The position numbers were made by a program, and so were the translations under genes. Below, piece by piece: positions 1 to 8,529 of a stretch of 64,000 nucleotides of DNA (positions are counted from its first letter, which is position 1; every line of letters starts with the position of its first letter). Source of the DNA: Paenibacillus sp. 19GGS1-52 (GTDB taxonomy: Bacteria; Bacillota; Bacilli; Paenibacillales; Paenibacillaceae); the NCBI RefSeq assembly GCF_022369515.1, contig NZ_CP059724.1, positions 2,728,001-2,792,000 on the forward strand, read 5' to 3'. The notes under the pieces are model-generated. The model was not told the origin of the DNA. It did not search any database and saw nothing but the letters and a program-made list of their open reading frames with translations.

Positions 1-16
1 TTGGAGTTGCTCAACA

Positions 17-307
17 TTGGATACCAAAAAAATGGCTAAAATCTTTAAAGCCCTTTCGAATGAGAACCGATTGGAATTATATTTAAAAATCGCAGAGTCA
101 CATGAAGCCAGCTTTGAAGCTGGTGGTGGACTTTGTGTTGCAGATATCGTCTCATGCTTGAATATTGGCGCTCCGACCGTTTCACATCATATCAAAGAAT
201 TGGTGAATGCAGAACTCGTGACCACTGAGAAAAAGGGGAAGTTCCTGATCTGCAGCGTGAATAAAGAAATCGTTACGGAGATTATTGAGATGCTGGCTTT
301 GCGGTAG
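17..307 (+). CDS. ArsR-family winged-helix transcriptional regulator
   Basis: A 96-residue protein with the ArsR/SmtB layout: an N-terminal helix containing KALSNENRLELYLKI, followed by a helix-turn-helix around residues 40-65 (VADIVSCLNIGAPTVSHHIKEL) and a wing. Only one cysteine lies near the helices (GGLCVAD), so the classical metal-binding pair is not evident and the inducer is unknown. The frame is open to the left edge of the window, so the true start may lie outside; TTG at 17 and ATG at 32 are the starts available here. The next gene starts 18 bases downstream on the same strand, which suggests co-transcription. Confidence 0.8.
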   Translation: MDTKKMAKIFKALSNENRLELYLKIAESHEASFEAGGGLCVADIVSCLNIGAPTVSHHIKELVNAELVTTEKKGKFLICSVNKEIVTEIIEMLALR

Positions 308-325
308 TAAGAATGGGGTGATGTT

Positions 326-1216
326 ATGTCAGTAAAACAAAATCGGATTTTAATTTTTGGTGCAGGAGTTATAGGGAGCGCATACGCAATCAAATTCATT
401 GAAGCAGGGATTGACGTTACTCTGTTTGCACGTTCGAATAGATTTAACACATTGAAAGAAAATGGCCTGCAATATAATGAAAAAGGTGCGGTTAAGTCTA
501 TAAAAGTAAATGTCATTGATACGCTTGAAAATGATGATGTATATGATTTTATTTTCGTTACCGTTCGTTACGATCGATCACAATCTGCGTTGTTAGCCCT
601 AAAAGACAATCAAAGCCAAAATATTGTTACGATGATTAGTAATTCAATTGGATTTTCTTCGTGGCAAGATATTGTTGGAGATAGACTTTTACCAGCTTTT
701 CCCGGTGTTGGCGGACAGATTAAAGATGGGATTTTGTATGCTCGATTTCCACCAAAGTTTCTAATGGCTGCTGTGTTTGGAGAAATTAGTGGTTTGGTGA
801 CAGAACGAGCAGATAACCTTGCAAAATTATTTAAAACAGCAAAACTTCCCTACGCAATTAATAAGGATATGAAATCGTATCTAATAACACATTCAGTATC
901 GGACATTGCAATGCTTAGCTTTTTAATGGACGAAAAAACAGCTAGTATCAGAAAAACGGCACACCAAATAACATCCACTTTAAAAGCAGATTTAAGGGCA
1001 ATCCAAAAAGCTGGCGTTGTTATTAATCCATTTGCATATAAAATTATGCTTAGGTGTCCAAACTTGATCTTGGATTTGTTCTTTATGCTATGGTTACGGA
1101 CTAAAATGGTGAAGGATATGAGGTTGCCGGATTATGCGACTAGTGCTAACAACGAAGTTGTGCAGCTGAATAACGATTTATTGAAGTTTTTAAGTCAAAA
1201 TAATATCACGCCATAA
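326..1216 (+). CDS. Ketopantoate reductase (ApbA/PanE) family oxidoreductase
   Basis: A 296-residue protein with an N-terminal Rossmann motif, ILIFGAGVIGSAYA, at residues 9-22, typical of NADPH-dependent ketopantoate reductase-like enzymes, and a helical C-terminal domain. Canonical PanE makes pantoate for coenzyme A, but many ApbA-family proteins paired with regulators act on unknown substrates, so the pantothenate role is not assured. It follows the ArsR-type regulator closely with a GGGGTGATG translation signal and is followed by a strong terminator, so the two genes probably form a small self-regulated operon. Confidence 0.78.
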   Translation: MSVKQNRILIFGAGVIGSAYAIKFIEAGIDVTLFARSNRFNTLKENGLQYNEKGAVKSIKVNVIDTLENDDVYDFIFVTVRYDRSQSALLALKDNQSQNIVTMISNSIGFSSWQDIVGDRLLPAFPGVGGQIKDGILYARFPPKFLMAAVFGEISGLVTERADNLAKLFKTAKLPYAINKDMKSYLITHSVSDIAMLSFLMDEKTASIRKTAHQITSTLKADLRAIQKAGVVINPFAYKIMLRCPNLILDLFFMLWLRTKMVKDMRLPDYATSANNEVVQLNNDLLKFLSQNNITP

Positions 1217-1342
1217 GAACGGAAACAATCTTGTCTATGTTTTTCCAGTTTCAAATGTAGATTAAATCGTCAAGTAGAGAATACTCATAAAAAAAGCACT
1301 CGTGATTATCGAGGCCACTGAAATAGTCCATTAGTATCTAGA

Positions 1343-1388
1343 AGAGACATCTCCCTCATTTTGCTGAGGAAAATGTCTCTTTTTTTTC
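1343..1388 (+). terminator. Rho-independent terminator of the ArsR/PanE-like operon
   Basis: AGAGACAT and ATGTCTCT form the outer stem and CCTCA/TGAGG an inner stem, followed by eight T residues. Confidence 0.85.
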
Positions 1389-1427
1389 GGTACAATTATA
1401 GCATCCAAATAAAGGCTGGTGGTTCCG

Positions 1428-1741
1428 ATGCTTCCCAAAGATAATTTGCGGTGGAGAATGGACGAGTTGGTGGACGTTGTCCCAGCTCGAACTATATGAT
1501 GAACAAGTTTATGTTCCTAGAATCAGAACGAATGAAGCCAAATTTCTTGAAAGTAATCATATGGATGTAAAAAGTGGCCTGTGAAAATGAAAACTAAGCT
1601 TTGAAGGATTGGGATGATATGGTACAGAATATTATTAAACTGGGAGTGAAATCCGGAACATACAAGGGAATGAAGTACTGCAGCGAAATCAATCAAGGTC
1701 AGGAGAAAGTTCATGTGGAAGAATCTAAAGTTAGTATGGAA
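1428..1741 (+). other. Decayed coding remnants and a possible 40-residue leader peptide upstream of the ABC exporter
   Basis: No intact gene is visible between the terminator and the ABC exporter. Short open stretches occur: an ATG at 1428 that stops after about 23 codons, an open run reading LYDEQVYVPRIRTNE in another frame, and an ORF from ATG 1619 to a TAG at 1741 encoding about 40 residues and overlapping the exporter start. They could be remnants of one decayed gene. The last could also be a small peptide co-expressed with the transporter, but it has no recognisable leader or core motif. Confidence 0.3.
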
Positions 1742-3350
1742 CTATAGCAAACATTTTCAGAAGAAAATTATTCAATCTTTTCTTCTCTTAATCGTGATTA
1801 CGTTGGTTGGATTAGTTCCTGCTTTTTTGATTCAGAAAGTGTTTGATGAGGGGTTGATGAAAGGGGATTATGGAGTTGTCCTTTTTTACAGCATCGCTTT
1901 GGCTAGTATTTATCTAATTAGAAGTATCCTAAGTTACGCATCGACCTATTTATTTACTCATATGAATCAAAATATTATTTATAAAATAAGAGAAGAAATC
2001 TCAATAAAGCTTCTTAAATATCCGCTGGATTTTTACAATTATAAAGAAAGCGGATATATTACTTCCAGGTTAAATGAAGTCAACAATTTGAGTGGGTTAT
2101 TTTCAGCCAATACATTTAAAATGGTACTTGGTTTTTTTGAATTTGTGGGTGTACTTGTTATATTGATGATCCAAAATGTTCCGTTAACCTTGATCATGTG
2201 TCTTTTGATTCCTTGTTACTATTTGGTTTCTATCCGGTTAATGGGGTCCGTTTCCAAATATTCAAAAGATATTGCAGAGCAAAGTGCCCAACTGAACAGT
2301 AAAATCCAACAGTCCGTTAGCGGAATTGAGGAAGTGAAAAATTTATCGCTGGAAGATGTTGAATCCAAGAAAATTAATGAAATGACCCAAAAATTGATGA
2401 AGGCTAGTGTGAAACAAACGTTAAGCTACTCTTTGGGGATGGAAATGATTATTTTTCTGGGTTCGGTATCCACAGTAATTTTGATGGTAGCTGGAGGTAA
2501 ATTTATCATCACTCAACATTTGTCGATAGGCGTGTATATGCTATTTCTGAGTTATGTGCCAAAGCTTTACACTCCTATCCAAAGTATTTCAACCGCTACA
2601 TTAACTCTCCAACCAGCTTTTATTAGTTTGCAAAGATTAAAAATGTTTTTGGAGGAAGCTTTGGAAGATGCCGATGATAGCAATAAAATTGAATTGACTG
2701 AAATAAACACCATCAATGTGGATCATGTGGGTTTTCAGTATAGAAATGCTCCGCTCCTTTTTCAAAATCTCAGTCTGGAACTTGAGTTGTATGATAAATT
2801 AATGATATTTGGCGAGAATGGTTCCGGTAAAACCACTTTCTTCAGACTATTAATGGGATTATATGAGTGCACAGAAGGTAACATAACGCTGAATGGAATG
2901 GAAATTTCGTCTATATCTAAAAAATCTCTGCGAAAAAATATAGGGATTGTCTCGCAAAAAATTTTTCTGTTTAATGATACGATTGAGCACAATGTTAAAT
3001 ATGGGGTAGACGAAGTAAATGAAGCAAGGTATGAGGAAGTTATTAGGCTGACCGAGTTAAATAAAGTGATTGCTAAACTCGGGAATCAAAATATTGGAGA
3101 GAACGGGAATCTGCTTTCTGGCGGGGAAATTCAGCGTGTTGCCATTGCAAGAGCATTGCTCAGGGAGTCCTGTGTTTTTTTGTTTGATGAAATAGCCGCT
3201 CATTTGGACGATGAAACCAAAAGGCTGATGAATAAGTTATTAGAAACTGCGTTAAACGACAGAATTTGTATTTTTATAGACCATAGTCATTCTTTTGATA
3301 TTTTATGCAACAAATCTTTATGGCTAAATGCAAGCAAATCATATCAATGA
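1713..3350 (+). CDS. ABC exporter half-transporter (fused membrane and ATPase domains)
   Basis: A 545-residue protein. Residues 1-310 hold about six hydrophobic segments of an ABC exporter membrane domain; residues 325-545 hold the ATPase. Walker A is GENGSGKT at about 366, the signature LLSGGE at about 466 and Walker B FLFDEIAAHLD at about 488. The switch histidine is in FIDHSHS. This MsbA/LmrA-like layout functions as a dimer exporting lipids, drugs or peptides. The ATG at 1713 follows an AGGAGAAAG site. The following ORF overlaps its 3' end, suggesting coupling. The substrate cannot be told from sequence. At 545 residues it is slightly shorter than the family's usual 570-600. Confidence 0.85.
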   Translation: MWKNLKLVWNYSKHFQKKIIQSFLLLIVITLVGLVPAFLIQKVFDEGLMKGDYGVVLFYSIALASIYLIRSILSYASTYLFTHMNQNIIYKIREEISIKLLKYPLDFYNYKESGYITSRLNEVNNLSGLFSANTFKMVLGFFEFVGVLVILMIQNVPLTLIMCLLIPCYYLVSIRLMGSVSKYSKDIAEQSAQLNSKIQQSVSGIEEVKNLSLEDVESKKINEMTQKLMKASVKQTLSYSLGMEMIIFLGSVSTVILMVAGGKFIITQHLSIGVYMLFLSYVPKLYTPIQSISTATLTLQPAFISLQRLKMFLEEALEDADDSNKIELTEINTINVDHVGFQYRNAPLLFQNLSLELELYDKLMIFGENGSGKTTFFRLLMGLYECTEGNITLNGMEISSISKKSLRKNIGIVSQKIFLFNDTIEHNVKYGVDEVNEARYEEVIRLTELNKVIAKLGNQNIGENGNLLSGGEIQRVAIARALLRESCVFLFDEIAAHLDDETKRLMNKLLETALNDRICIFIDHSHSFDILCNKSLWLNASKSYQ

Positions 3351-3795
3351 GAAGGCAGCATTTCATGTGAAGCGCGATCGCTATAATCCCTTCTGCAAAT
3401 TCAAGGCTTTTTTTCTGAGTGAAATGGAAGGTATTCTGGAGCAGGATTCCGTCTTCATTCGCTTAAGTGCTATAAAGAATACGATACTGGAGAAAAATAT
3501 TGATGAAGCAACGGCGATTAAAGCCGGCACTACCTTGTATGCTTCCTTAGAACCCATTGTACGATTTCTGACTGAAAGAGTAAGCTTTTTAAATGCAGAG
3601 TCCTTCTTTAATTTAATGGTGGCACAGAACGCTATTATTGTAGGGTATGTTAATATAGCCAGCATGCCAGATGTGATGGTCAAAGCTATTGCTGAGCAAA
3701 AGCTTAAAGACTTTAAGATTGATTTCAAAGAAAATGCCTTGACCGCAATGGAATATTTCCTTGATGGATTATATGAAAGCCAGAAGAGGAATTGA
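3328..3795 (+). CDS. Small helical protein resembling a TetR C-terminal ligand domain without HTH
   Basis: A 155-residue, mostly helical protein overlapping the end of the ABC exporter gene. ATG 3328 has no clear ribosome binding site. GTG 3367 follows AGAAGG by about 11 bases and would give 142 residues. The pattern (FFLSEMEGILEQ, then FLTERVSF, then LMVAQNAIIVGYVN, ending in a helix FLDGLY) resembles the C-terminal regulatory domain of TetR-family repressors, yet no DNA-binding helix-turn-helix precedes it. It may be a truncated regulator or an accessory subunit of the exporter. The family assignment is tentative. Confidence 0.45.
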   Translation: MQANHINEKAAFHVKRDRYNPFCKFKAFFLSEMEGILEQDSVFIRLSAIKNTILEKNIDEATAIKAGTTLYASLEPIVRFLTERVSFLNAESFFNLMVAQNAIIVGYVNIASMPDVMVKAIAEQKLKDFKIDFKENALTAMEYFLDGLYESQKRN

Positions 3796-3803
3796 AAGAA
3801 GCT

Positions 3804-4445
3804 TCAGTTTGTAAGGCTTTGCTTAATGAACTCCTTAAATTCCTTTACCTGTGTAAAGAGCCAATCGGGCTGGAGGGCCAACAGCTCCTCTGGATCGGTT
3901 GTCTCTGCCCAAGCGGCAGCTACAACGGGTACTCCAACTTCTCGGGATTCAATAATATCACTTGGAGAATCCCCTACATAGATACACTCCTCAGGAGCAA
4001 CGCCCCATTGCTTTAATACATTTGTTATGGCCTCTACTTTTCTGGACCCTTGGGGAGAACCGGTTTCAATAAGACCAAAATAGGAACCAATCCCAAACGT
4101 AGCTAGTGTAATCGTTGTGCCTCGTTCTCCCTTGCCAGTAACCAGGGCCAGCTGAACATTAAGGCTTTTGGCATAATCCAAGACCTCCACAATTCCCTCA
4201 AAAGGTGCAGCACACATCGTATGCAGATTGTGATAATGCACTAGGAAATTCTCGATCCCTTCATCATAGTGGTCGGGAATCAAAGCCTGTAGTATTCCTT
4301 CTTCGGAAGGTCCAAAGGTAGCTCTAATTTCTTGATCTGTATACGTTCTGCCCGCCAAGGGTTCAATGGATTTTTTTAAAGCAGCAATAGATAACGGCAA
4401 CGTATTTCCAATCGTACCATCCAGATCAAACAGGATACATTTCAA
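3804..4445 (-). CDS. HAD-family hydrolase, phosphoglycolate-phosphatase-like
   Basis: About 213 residues with the HAD motif I FDLDGT at the N terminus, motif II LVTGKG in mid-protein and motif IV VGDSPSDI near residue 165, plus an alpha-helical cap after motif I. These are the features of class I HAD phosphatases such as PGPase or nucleotide phosphatases; the substrate is unknown. The TTG at 4445 is preferred over the ATG at 4454, because AAGGAG directly abuts the ATG but is well spaced for TTG. That TTG overlaps the stop of the upstream gene (TTGA), giving translational coupling. Confidence 0.8.
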   Translation of the reverse strand: MKCILFDLDGTIGNTLPLSIAALKKSIEPLAGRTYTDQEIRATFGPSEEGILQALIPDHYDEGIENFLVHYHNLHTMCAAPFEGIVEVLDYAKSLNVQLALVTGKGERGTTITLATFGIGSYFGLIETGSPQGSRKVEAITNVLKQWGVAPEECIYVGDSPSDIIESREVGVPVVAAAWAETTDPEELLALQPDWLFTQVKEFKEFIKQSLTN

Positions 4446-4996
4446 CTTGTACATTCTCCTTTTGTAAATTCATTCACATCTGTTAACAATAAATCTAATT
4501 TATTCTTCAAAATTTGATTGAGCTCATTATCATGTGTATTTATTTCAAGCGTGTAACCGAGTAGCGTAGCTGTTAAGTGACAGGATTCGGTAAGCAACTC
4601 ATCGGCGTTAAAGTGTGCTGGGCCAACGGGAAGGGAAAGTTCCCCCAAATCCATCCTCAAAGGAGTGGACCAACAGAGCATGTGTGTTTCATTCATAAAC
4701 TGCAAAAGTCGCTCATCTGGATTATTTATCATGGATTTTAAGGTGCTTGTATATTCAACCATCAAGCGTAATACACCATAAGCCTCATCGCCAAAACCGG
4801 AAATGGACAGAAGCTGCAGTGCAAGCATGGACTTATGAAATCTGGTTATAAAGGATGCCGATACATGGGATAGCAGGCTTTGCGGAAAAGGTTGTTCCAG
4901 CAGATACCCATCCAATAATCCAACCCAATCCTCATAGATTCTCAACAATTCCTTATGCTTATTTATCATTTCGATACGGACTTCTTCGTTGTACAT
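4442..4996 (-). CDS. Hypothetical alpha-helical protein coupled to the HAD phosphatase
   Basis: A 184-residue predicted soluble helical protein that I do not recognise. It starts at ATG 4996 after a GAGGTGAGGAGT site and its stop overlaps the start of the HAD gene, so the two are translated together. The first half has repeated helix-forming leucines and the end is acidic. A family of uncharacterised proteins with conserved histidine and glutamate pairs (here ETHMLCW) is possible, but I cannot assign it. Confidence 0.6.
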   Translation of the reverse strand: MYNEEVRIEMINKHKELLRIYEDWVGLLDGYLLEQPFPQSLLSHVSASFITRFHKSMLALQLLSISGFGDEAYGVLRLMVEYTSTLKSMINNPDERLLQFMNETHMLCWSTPLRMDLGELSLPVGPAHFNADELLTESCHLTATLLGYTLEINTHDNELNQILKNKLDLLLTDVNEFTKGECTS

Positions 4997-5119
4997 ACTC
5001 CTCTCACCTCGATACTAATGTAAATTATGAAACGCCTTCCATGTCAACTTTTTTATTTGCTTTTGAAAAAAATATAGGATTATACTGGTGTGACGATTCT
5101 TTGGAAGGAAAGGTACCTT

Positions 5120-5727
5120 ATGGCGAATATTAAAGATATTGCTAAACTTGCGGGTGTATCGGTTACTACGGTGTCACGAGTCATTAACGGTCATCCTTAT
5201 GTAAGTACTCTAAAAAAAGAAGCTGTCCAACGTGCTATGGAGATGGAGAACTATGAGCGTAACATCAACGCGGTTCATTTAAGCAAAGGGAAAACGAATC
5301 TTATCGGTGTCGTAGTCCCTTCCATAAGACGTCCTTATTTCGGAATGGTAGTAGAAGGAATAGCGGATGAGGCCATCAAAGATAATTATACATTAGTGCT
5401 CATTCAGACCAATTATGAGGTGGAACGGGAGATGGATGCGCTAATGATGTTGAAGCTGAAACAAATTGACGCACTCATTATTTGTTCGAAAACAAGCGGT
5501 TGGGATGTTGTGGAGGCATAACTTACTGCAAGGAAAATAACATACGCGTACCGGAGGATCTAGCCATCGTAGGATTTGATAACCAGCCTATCGCAAAAGT
5601 GTTGCATATTACCACCTTTGAAATTCCAATTGTTGAGATGGGAAGAAAGTTATTTCTCAAGGCGATTGACGGAAGTCACTCCCATGAAGAAATCCCGATA
5701 CATTTAATCGAACGTTTAACTGTCTAG
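5120..5727 (+). pseudogene. LacI-family regulator broken by an internal deletion
   Basis: The first part (ATG 5120, preceded by GGAAAGG) encodes an intact LacI helix-turn-helix, MANIKDIAKLAGVSVTTVSR, and the start of the periplasmic-binding-protein-like core to about residue 133 (IICSKTSGWDVVE). The sequence then jumps at about 5515 to a region encoding the C-terminal subdomain, ITYCKENNIRVPEDLAIVGF, in another frame, ending at 5727. About 120 residues expected between these parts in full-length LacI proteins of 320-340 residues are missing. The deletion also shifts frame, so no functional repressor is expected, though a truncated DNA-binding protein of about 133 residues could be made. Confidence 0.85.
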
Positions 5728-5735
5728 ACTAAATC

Positions 5736-6158
5736 TCAAGGATTCGGATAGGTTTCTTTCAGAAACTGTATAGATTGCTTTATTAACGCAGCTAAGACAT
5801 CGACATTAATATCAGCTACTTTATTGATGTAGACACATGCTTTTGCAGCTGTATGTTTTCCCAGATCTTGCAATAATGCCGTTCGTTCTGGATTTCCAGT
5901 GGCAAAATACAAGCTTATCTTAGCTTTGCGAGGTGAAAACCCAACTAGAGCTGCATCGCCTTCATGACCAGAAGCATATTTGTAGTGATAGTTTCCAAAT
6001 CCAATAATACTGGGTCCCCACATTTTCGCCGAGAAACCCGTCGTTTCCGTGAATATATCTAACAATCGATAAGCGTCTTCACGTTTTTTAGGATTTTCAA
6101 CATTTCCAATAAACTCAATCACACTGTTGTCGGTTTGTTTTGTTTTCTGTTCATACAT
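5736..6158 (-). CDS. DUF1801-domain protein (YdhG-like)
   Basis: A 140-residue protein with the DUF1801 pattern: GFSAKMWGPSIIGFGNYHYKY near residue 45, then GFSPRKAKISLYFATG and GKHTAAKACVYINK. The function of the family is not established. The start is taken at 6158 because AAGGGGTG precedes that ATG by a proper distance, whereas the longer reading from 6188 has no such site. It is convergent with the LacI remnant and divergent from the Rrf2 regulator. Confidence 0.8.
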   Translation of the reverse strand: MYEQKTKQTDNSVIEFIGNVENPKKREDAYRLLDIFTETTGFSAKMWGPSIIGFGNYHYKYASGHEGDAALVGFSPRKAKISLYFATGNPERTALLQDLGKHTAAKACVYINKVADINVDVLAALIKQSIQFLKETYPNP

Positions 6159-6243
6159 CGGAAGAAACACCCCTTTCCATATCATCAATAGTATAGAGTC
6201 AATTATAGAATTAATCTAATTAGCTTTTCAACTGCATTAAGGG

Positions 6244-6249
6244 TATAAT
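6244..6249 (+). promoter_or_regulatory. Candidate -10 box of the Rrf2 regulator gene
   Basis: TATAAT lies 31 bases before the ATG. No good -35 box is visible at normal spacing. The AT-rich stretch just upstream could hold an autoregulatory operator. Confidence 0.4.
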
Positions 6250-6280
6250 AGATAAACAAAGTCCTTAATAGGAGTGAACT

Positions 6281-6679
6281 ATGAAATATTCAAAAGCAAC
6301 AAATTACGCACTGCATCTCATGCTCTATCTGGTAGCTGCTGCGCCTGACAAGCCTGTAGGTGTGCAGTCACTTGCGGAACACCAGGGCGTTTCCCCCACT
6401 TATCTGTCCAAGATTCTGACCAAGTTGGTGAAGGCAGGACTAATTGAATCAGCGTCTGGCGCGAATGGCGGTTATCGGCTCAAGCGGAACAAAGAAGAGA
6501 TTTCCTTTCTGGATATTATCCACGCCATTGAAGGAACGACATCGCTGTTTGACTGCTCTCTTGATCATCCCAGAGAGTGTCCGATCCAGCAGGAAATGGT
6601 TCGCGCCGAGCAGCAGATGGAGCAGTACCTGAGAAATAAAAAAATATCCGAGCTTGCCGGAAAAATAACAGCGGTTTAA
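6281..6679 (+). CDS. Rrf2-family transcriptional regulator
   Basis: A 132-residue protein with the Rrf2 N-terminal winged helix: YALHLMLYL, then GVQSLAEHQGVSPTYLSKIL (recognition helix) and GGYRL in the wing. A helical C-terminal part contains two cysteines (FDCSLDHPRECPI). IscR-type members bind a 2Fe-2S cluster with three cysteines; only two are seen here, so cluster binding is uncertain. The start ATG follows AGGAGTG. The methyltransferase gene downstream is a plausible target, since a palindrome lies in its upstream region. Confidence 0.85.
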   Translation: MKYSKATNYALHLMLYLVAAAPDKPVGVQSLAEHQGVSPTYLSKILTKLVKAGLIESASGANGGYRLKRNKEEISFLDIIHAIEGTTSLFDCSLDHPRECPIQQEMVRAEQQMEQYLRNKKISELAGKITAV

Positions 6680-6724
6680 TGGCTCTATCTAAAATCAGAG
6701 GTTGACTAAACGTGTGGACGTAAG

Positions 6725-6841
6725 CGGAGGGTCGGAGGGATTCTGGAGAAACGAAGTGGTCGCCTTTAAAGCCCGATTTCACCCTATAGTCATTGTTCGA
6801 TCAGGAAATCGGGCTTTAACAGCGATCGTAAGAACCCTCCG
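6725..6841. repeat. Long imperfect palindrome (possible dispersed repeat) between regulator and methyltransferase
   Basis: AAAGCCCGATTTC at 6768-6780 is perfectly complementary to GAAATCGGGCTTT at 6805-6817. The outer arms CGGAGGG (6725-6731 and 6733-6739) match CCCTCCG at 6835-6841, and GTGGTCGC pairs with GCGATCGT. The whole would fold into a hairpin of about 115 bases. An ORF across it is a by-product of the palindrome. It has the look of a short palindromic dispersed element, but no second copy is in this window. Confidence 0.55.
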
Positions 6842-6943
6842 AACCGTAGCGGCTCTACTCACAACAGGTCAACTGCTGATTTTGGCTTTGAGCTGGTTTA
6901 ATGAAGCCATTGTTATTTTTCTGACTTAATTATAGATATCATA

Positions 6944-6957
6944 AGACTATTAAGTCT
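6944..6957. promoter_or_regulatory. Palindromic candidate operator before the methyltransferase gene
   Basis: AGACTATTAAGTCT is a 5-4-5 palindrome in AT-rich DNA 45 bases before the methyltransferase start. It could be bound by the adjacent Rrf2 regulator; this is inferred from position and symmetry only. Confidence 0.35.
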
Positions 6958-7001
6958 ATAAAGGCTTTGGAAATATAGAATGCAGAAAGGGATGGACAGG
7001 A

Positions 7002-7910
7002 ATGATAAACGAATTATTTAGTACTGCGGTTTGGGAGAAGGCTTGGAAGGAAGATCCTAACGCAATGGGCAATAAGATGAAGAAAATGGGGATGGACACC
7101 ACCCATTTTGATCATAAGGCGGTGGCTTTTAACAAAGAGGTATTCAGTGAAGGTGGAAGACAGCGGAGCGAGCGGATCATCGGCTGGCTGGAAGGTCAGG
7201 GAGTAGATTTCAAAGGTATCTCCGTTCTTGATGTGGGCGCAGCCTCAGGCGGATTCACTGTACCTTTTGCCGAAAGAGGTGCTAGGGTTACGGCTGTAGA
7301 GCCTAACATTCCTCTTGGGGATCTGCTCTTGGAAAATACAAAACAGTTCGATCAGGGGCAGGTAGAACTGGTGCGTGAACCTTTTGAGCATATAGATATT
7401 GTGTCCAGGGGCTGGAACAATGCCTTCGATCTCGTATTTGTATCCATGTGCCCGGTGGTTGTCGATTGGGCAAGTGTGGAGAGGGTACTCAGTTGTGCGC
7501 GCCAATTTTGCTATATCAGTGGTATTGCCGGAAGAATGGAGCATGGTCTGGTAAATGAACTTCTACCTTTGCTGACCGGCCGGGAACTGCACGCGGCGAG
7601 CTCGGATATGGCCTATTTGAACCATTTGCTCTATCTGAAAGGTTATTCATTTGAGTCGCTGATCACCCAGGAAATGAAGAGCGCCGAGTTTACAATCGAA
7701 GTGGCCATCGAAGAGGCGATGCAAGGGTTGAAGCCTCATGACGTAACCTTAAATGAGGCATCTCGGAAAATTGTGTTGGATTATATGCACCGCACTTATC
7801 CTGACAATAAGGTGGTCATCCGCCAAGGCGGACGTTTCGGGAAGGTGCTGGTCCGGCTGCAGGAGCAGCACATGTACAGCAGGGAAGCAGTTGTTAAAGG
7901 TACAATGTGA
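7002..7910 (+). CDS. Class I SAM-dependent methyltransferase
   Basis: A 302-residue protein with the SAM-binding motif I VLDVGAASGGFTVPFAERG at about residues 75-93, motif post-I TAVEPN, and a motif II region FDLVFVSMCP. The N-terminal 65 residues (ELFSTAVWEKAWKED) form a helical extension often seen in small-molecule methyltransferases. The substrate is unknown. It lies downstream of the Rrf2 regulator and is followed directly by a terminator, so it is probably monocistronic. The start follows GGACAGGA. Confidence 0.82.
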   Translation: MINELFSTAVWEKAWKEDPNAMGNKMKKMGMDTTHFDHKAVAFNKEVFSEGGRQRSERIIGWLEGQGVDFKGISVLDVGAASGGFTVPFAERGARVTAVEPNIPLGDLLLENTKQFDQGQVELVREPFEHIDIVSRGWNNAFDLVFVSMCPVVVDWASVERVLSCARQFCYISGIAGRMEHGLVNELLPLLTGRELHAASSDMAYLNHLLYLKGYSFESLITQEMKSAEFTIEVAIEEAMQGLKPHDVTLNEASRKIVLDYMHRTYPDNKVVIRQGGRFGKVLVRLQEQHMYSREAVVKGTM

Positions 7911-7938
7911 AGGGGCGGCCGAGAGGCCGCTCCTTTTT
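7911..7938 (+). terminator. Terminator after the methyltransferase gene
   Basis: AGGGGCGGCC and GGCCGCTCCT pair around a GAGA loop and are followed by TTTTT. Confidence 0.85.
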
Positions 7939-8033
7939 GCCTACATATCGGTTAATAGTTTCGTGAAAAGAAGGGAGAAAGTGAATGGATATAGAAGATA
8001 ACGGAATAGAATACGCCACAAGGAGGTAACCAC

Positions 8034-8489
8034 TTGTTTCATCCTTTGAGTCTCTTGATCCCGCTTATGATATTGTTGCCTAACCTTATTTTCTTTAGAT
8101 TAGGACCACAGAATATGCCCAGTGAAAACAATAAAACCTCGATCTTTACTGTAGCAGAAGGTATTGGGAGATTTGGAGTGATCCTAGTGCCTTTATTTTT
8201 TTCAATACATATCCAAACTACATTTGAAATAATCTCACTGATTGTGATGTTACTTTCGCTTGCCGCCTACTATTTTGGGTGGTTCAGATATTTTCGGAAT
8301 AATAGGGAGTATAAGCTGCTATTTTCTCCATTATTGGGTGTTCCGGTGCCTTTAGCGATTAGTCCGTCCCTATATTTTCTGTTCGCTGCAGTGGTTCTGC
8401 ACTCATTCTATTTCTTTATCTTTAGCGTAATTTTTGCAGTTGGACATATTCCAAACAGTCTTAATGACTATAATCGGAGTGAAAAGTAA
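8034..8489 (+). CDS. Hypothetical integral membrane protein
   Basis: A 151-residue protein with four or five hydrophobic segments: residues 3-22, 43-60, 65-85, 100-115 and 118-138. TTG 8034 is the start because a near-perfect AAGGAGGT site lies eight bases upstream. I do not recognise the family. It ends just before the convergent AraC-type regulator gene. Confidence 0.65.
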   Translation: MFHPLSLLIPLMILLPNLIFFRLGPQNMPSENNKTSIFTVAEGIGRFGVILVPLFFSIHIQTTFEIISLIVMLLSLAAYYFGWFRYFRNNREYKLLFSPLLGVPVPLAISPSLYFLFAAVVLHSFYFFIFSVIFAVGHIPNSLNDYNRSEK

Positions 8490-8529
8490 TGTTATTTGAC
8501 TTGGGTTTACGAATTACCTATATAGATCA

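Noticed and set aside
6702-6929. A 75-residue ORF on the plus strand after the Rrf2 gene.
   Set aside because: It runs through the long palindrome, has no ribosome binding site and no protein-like pattern.
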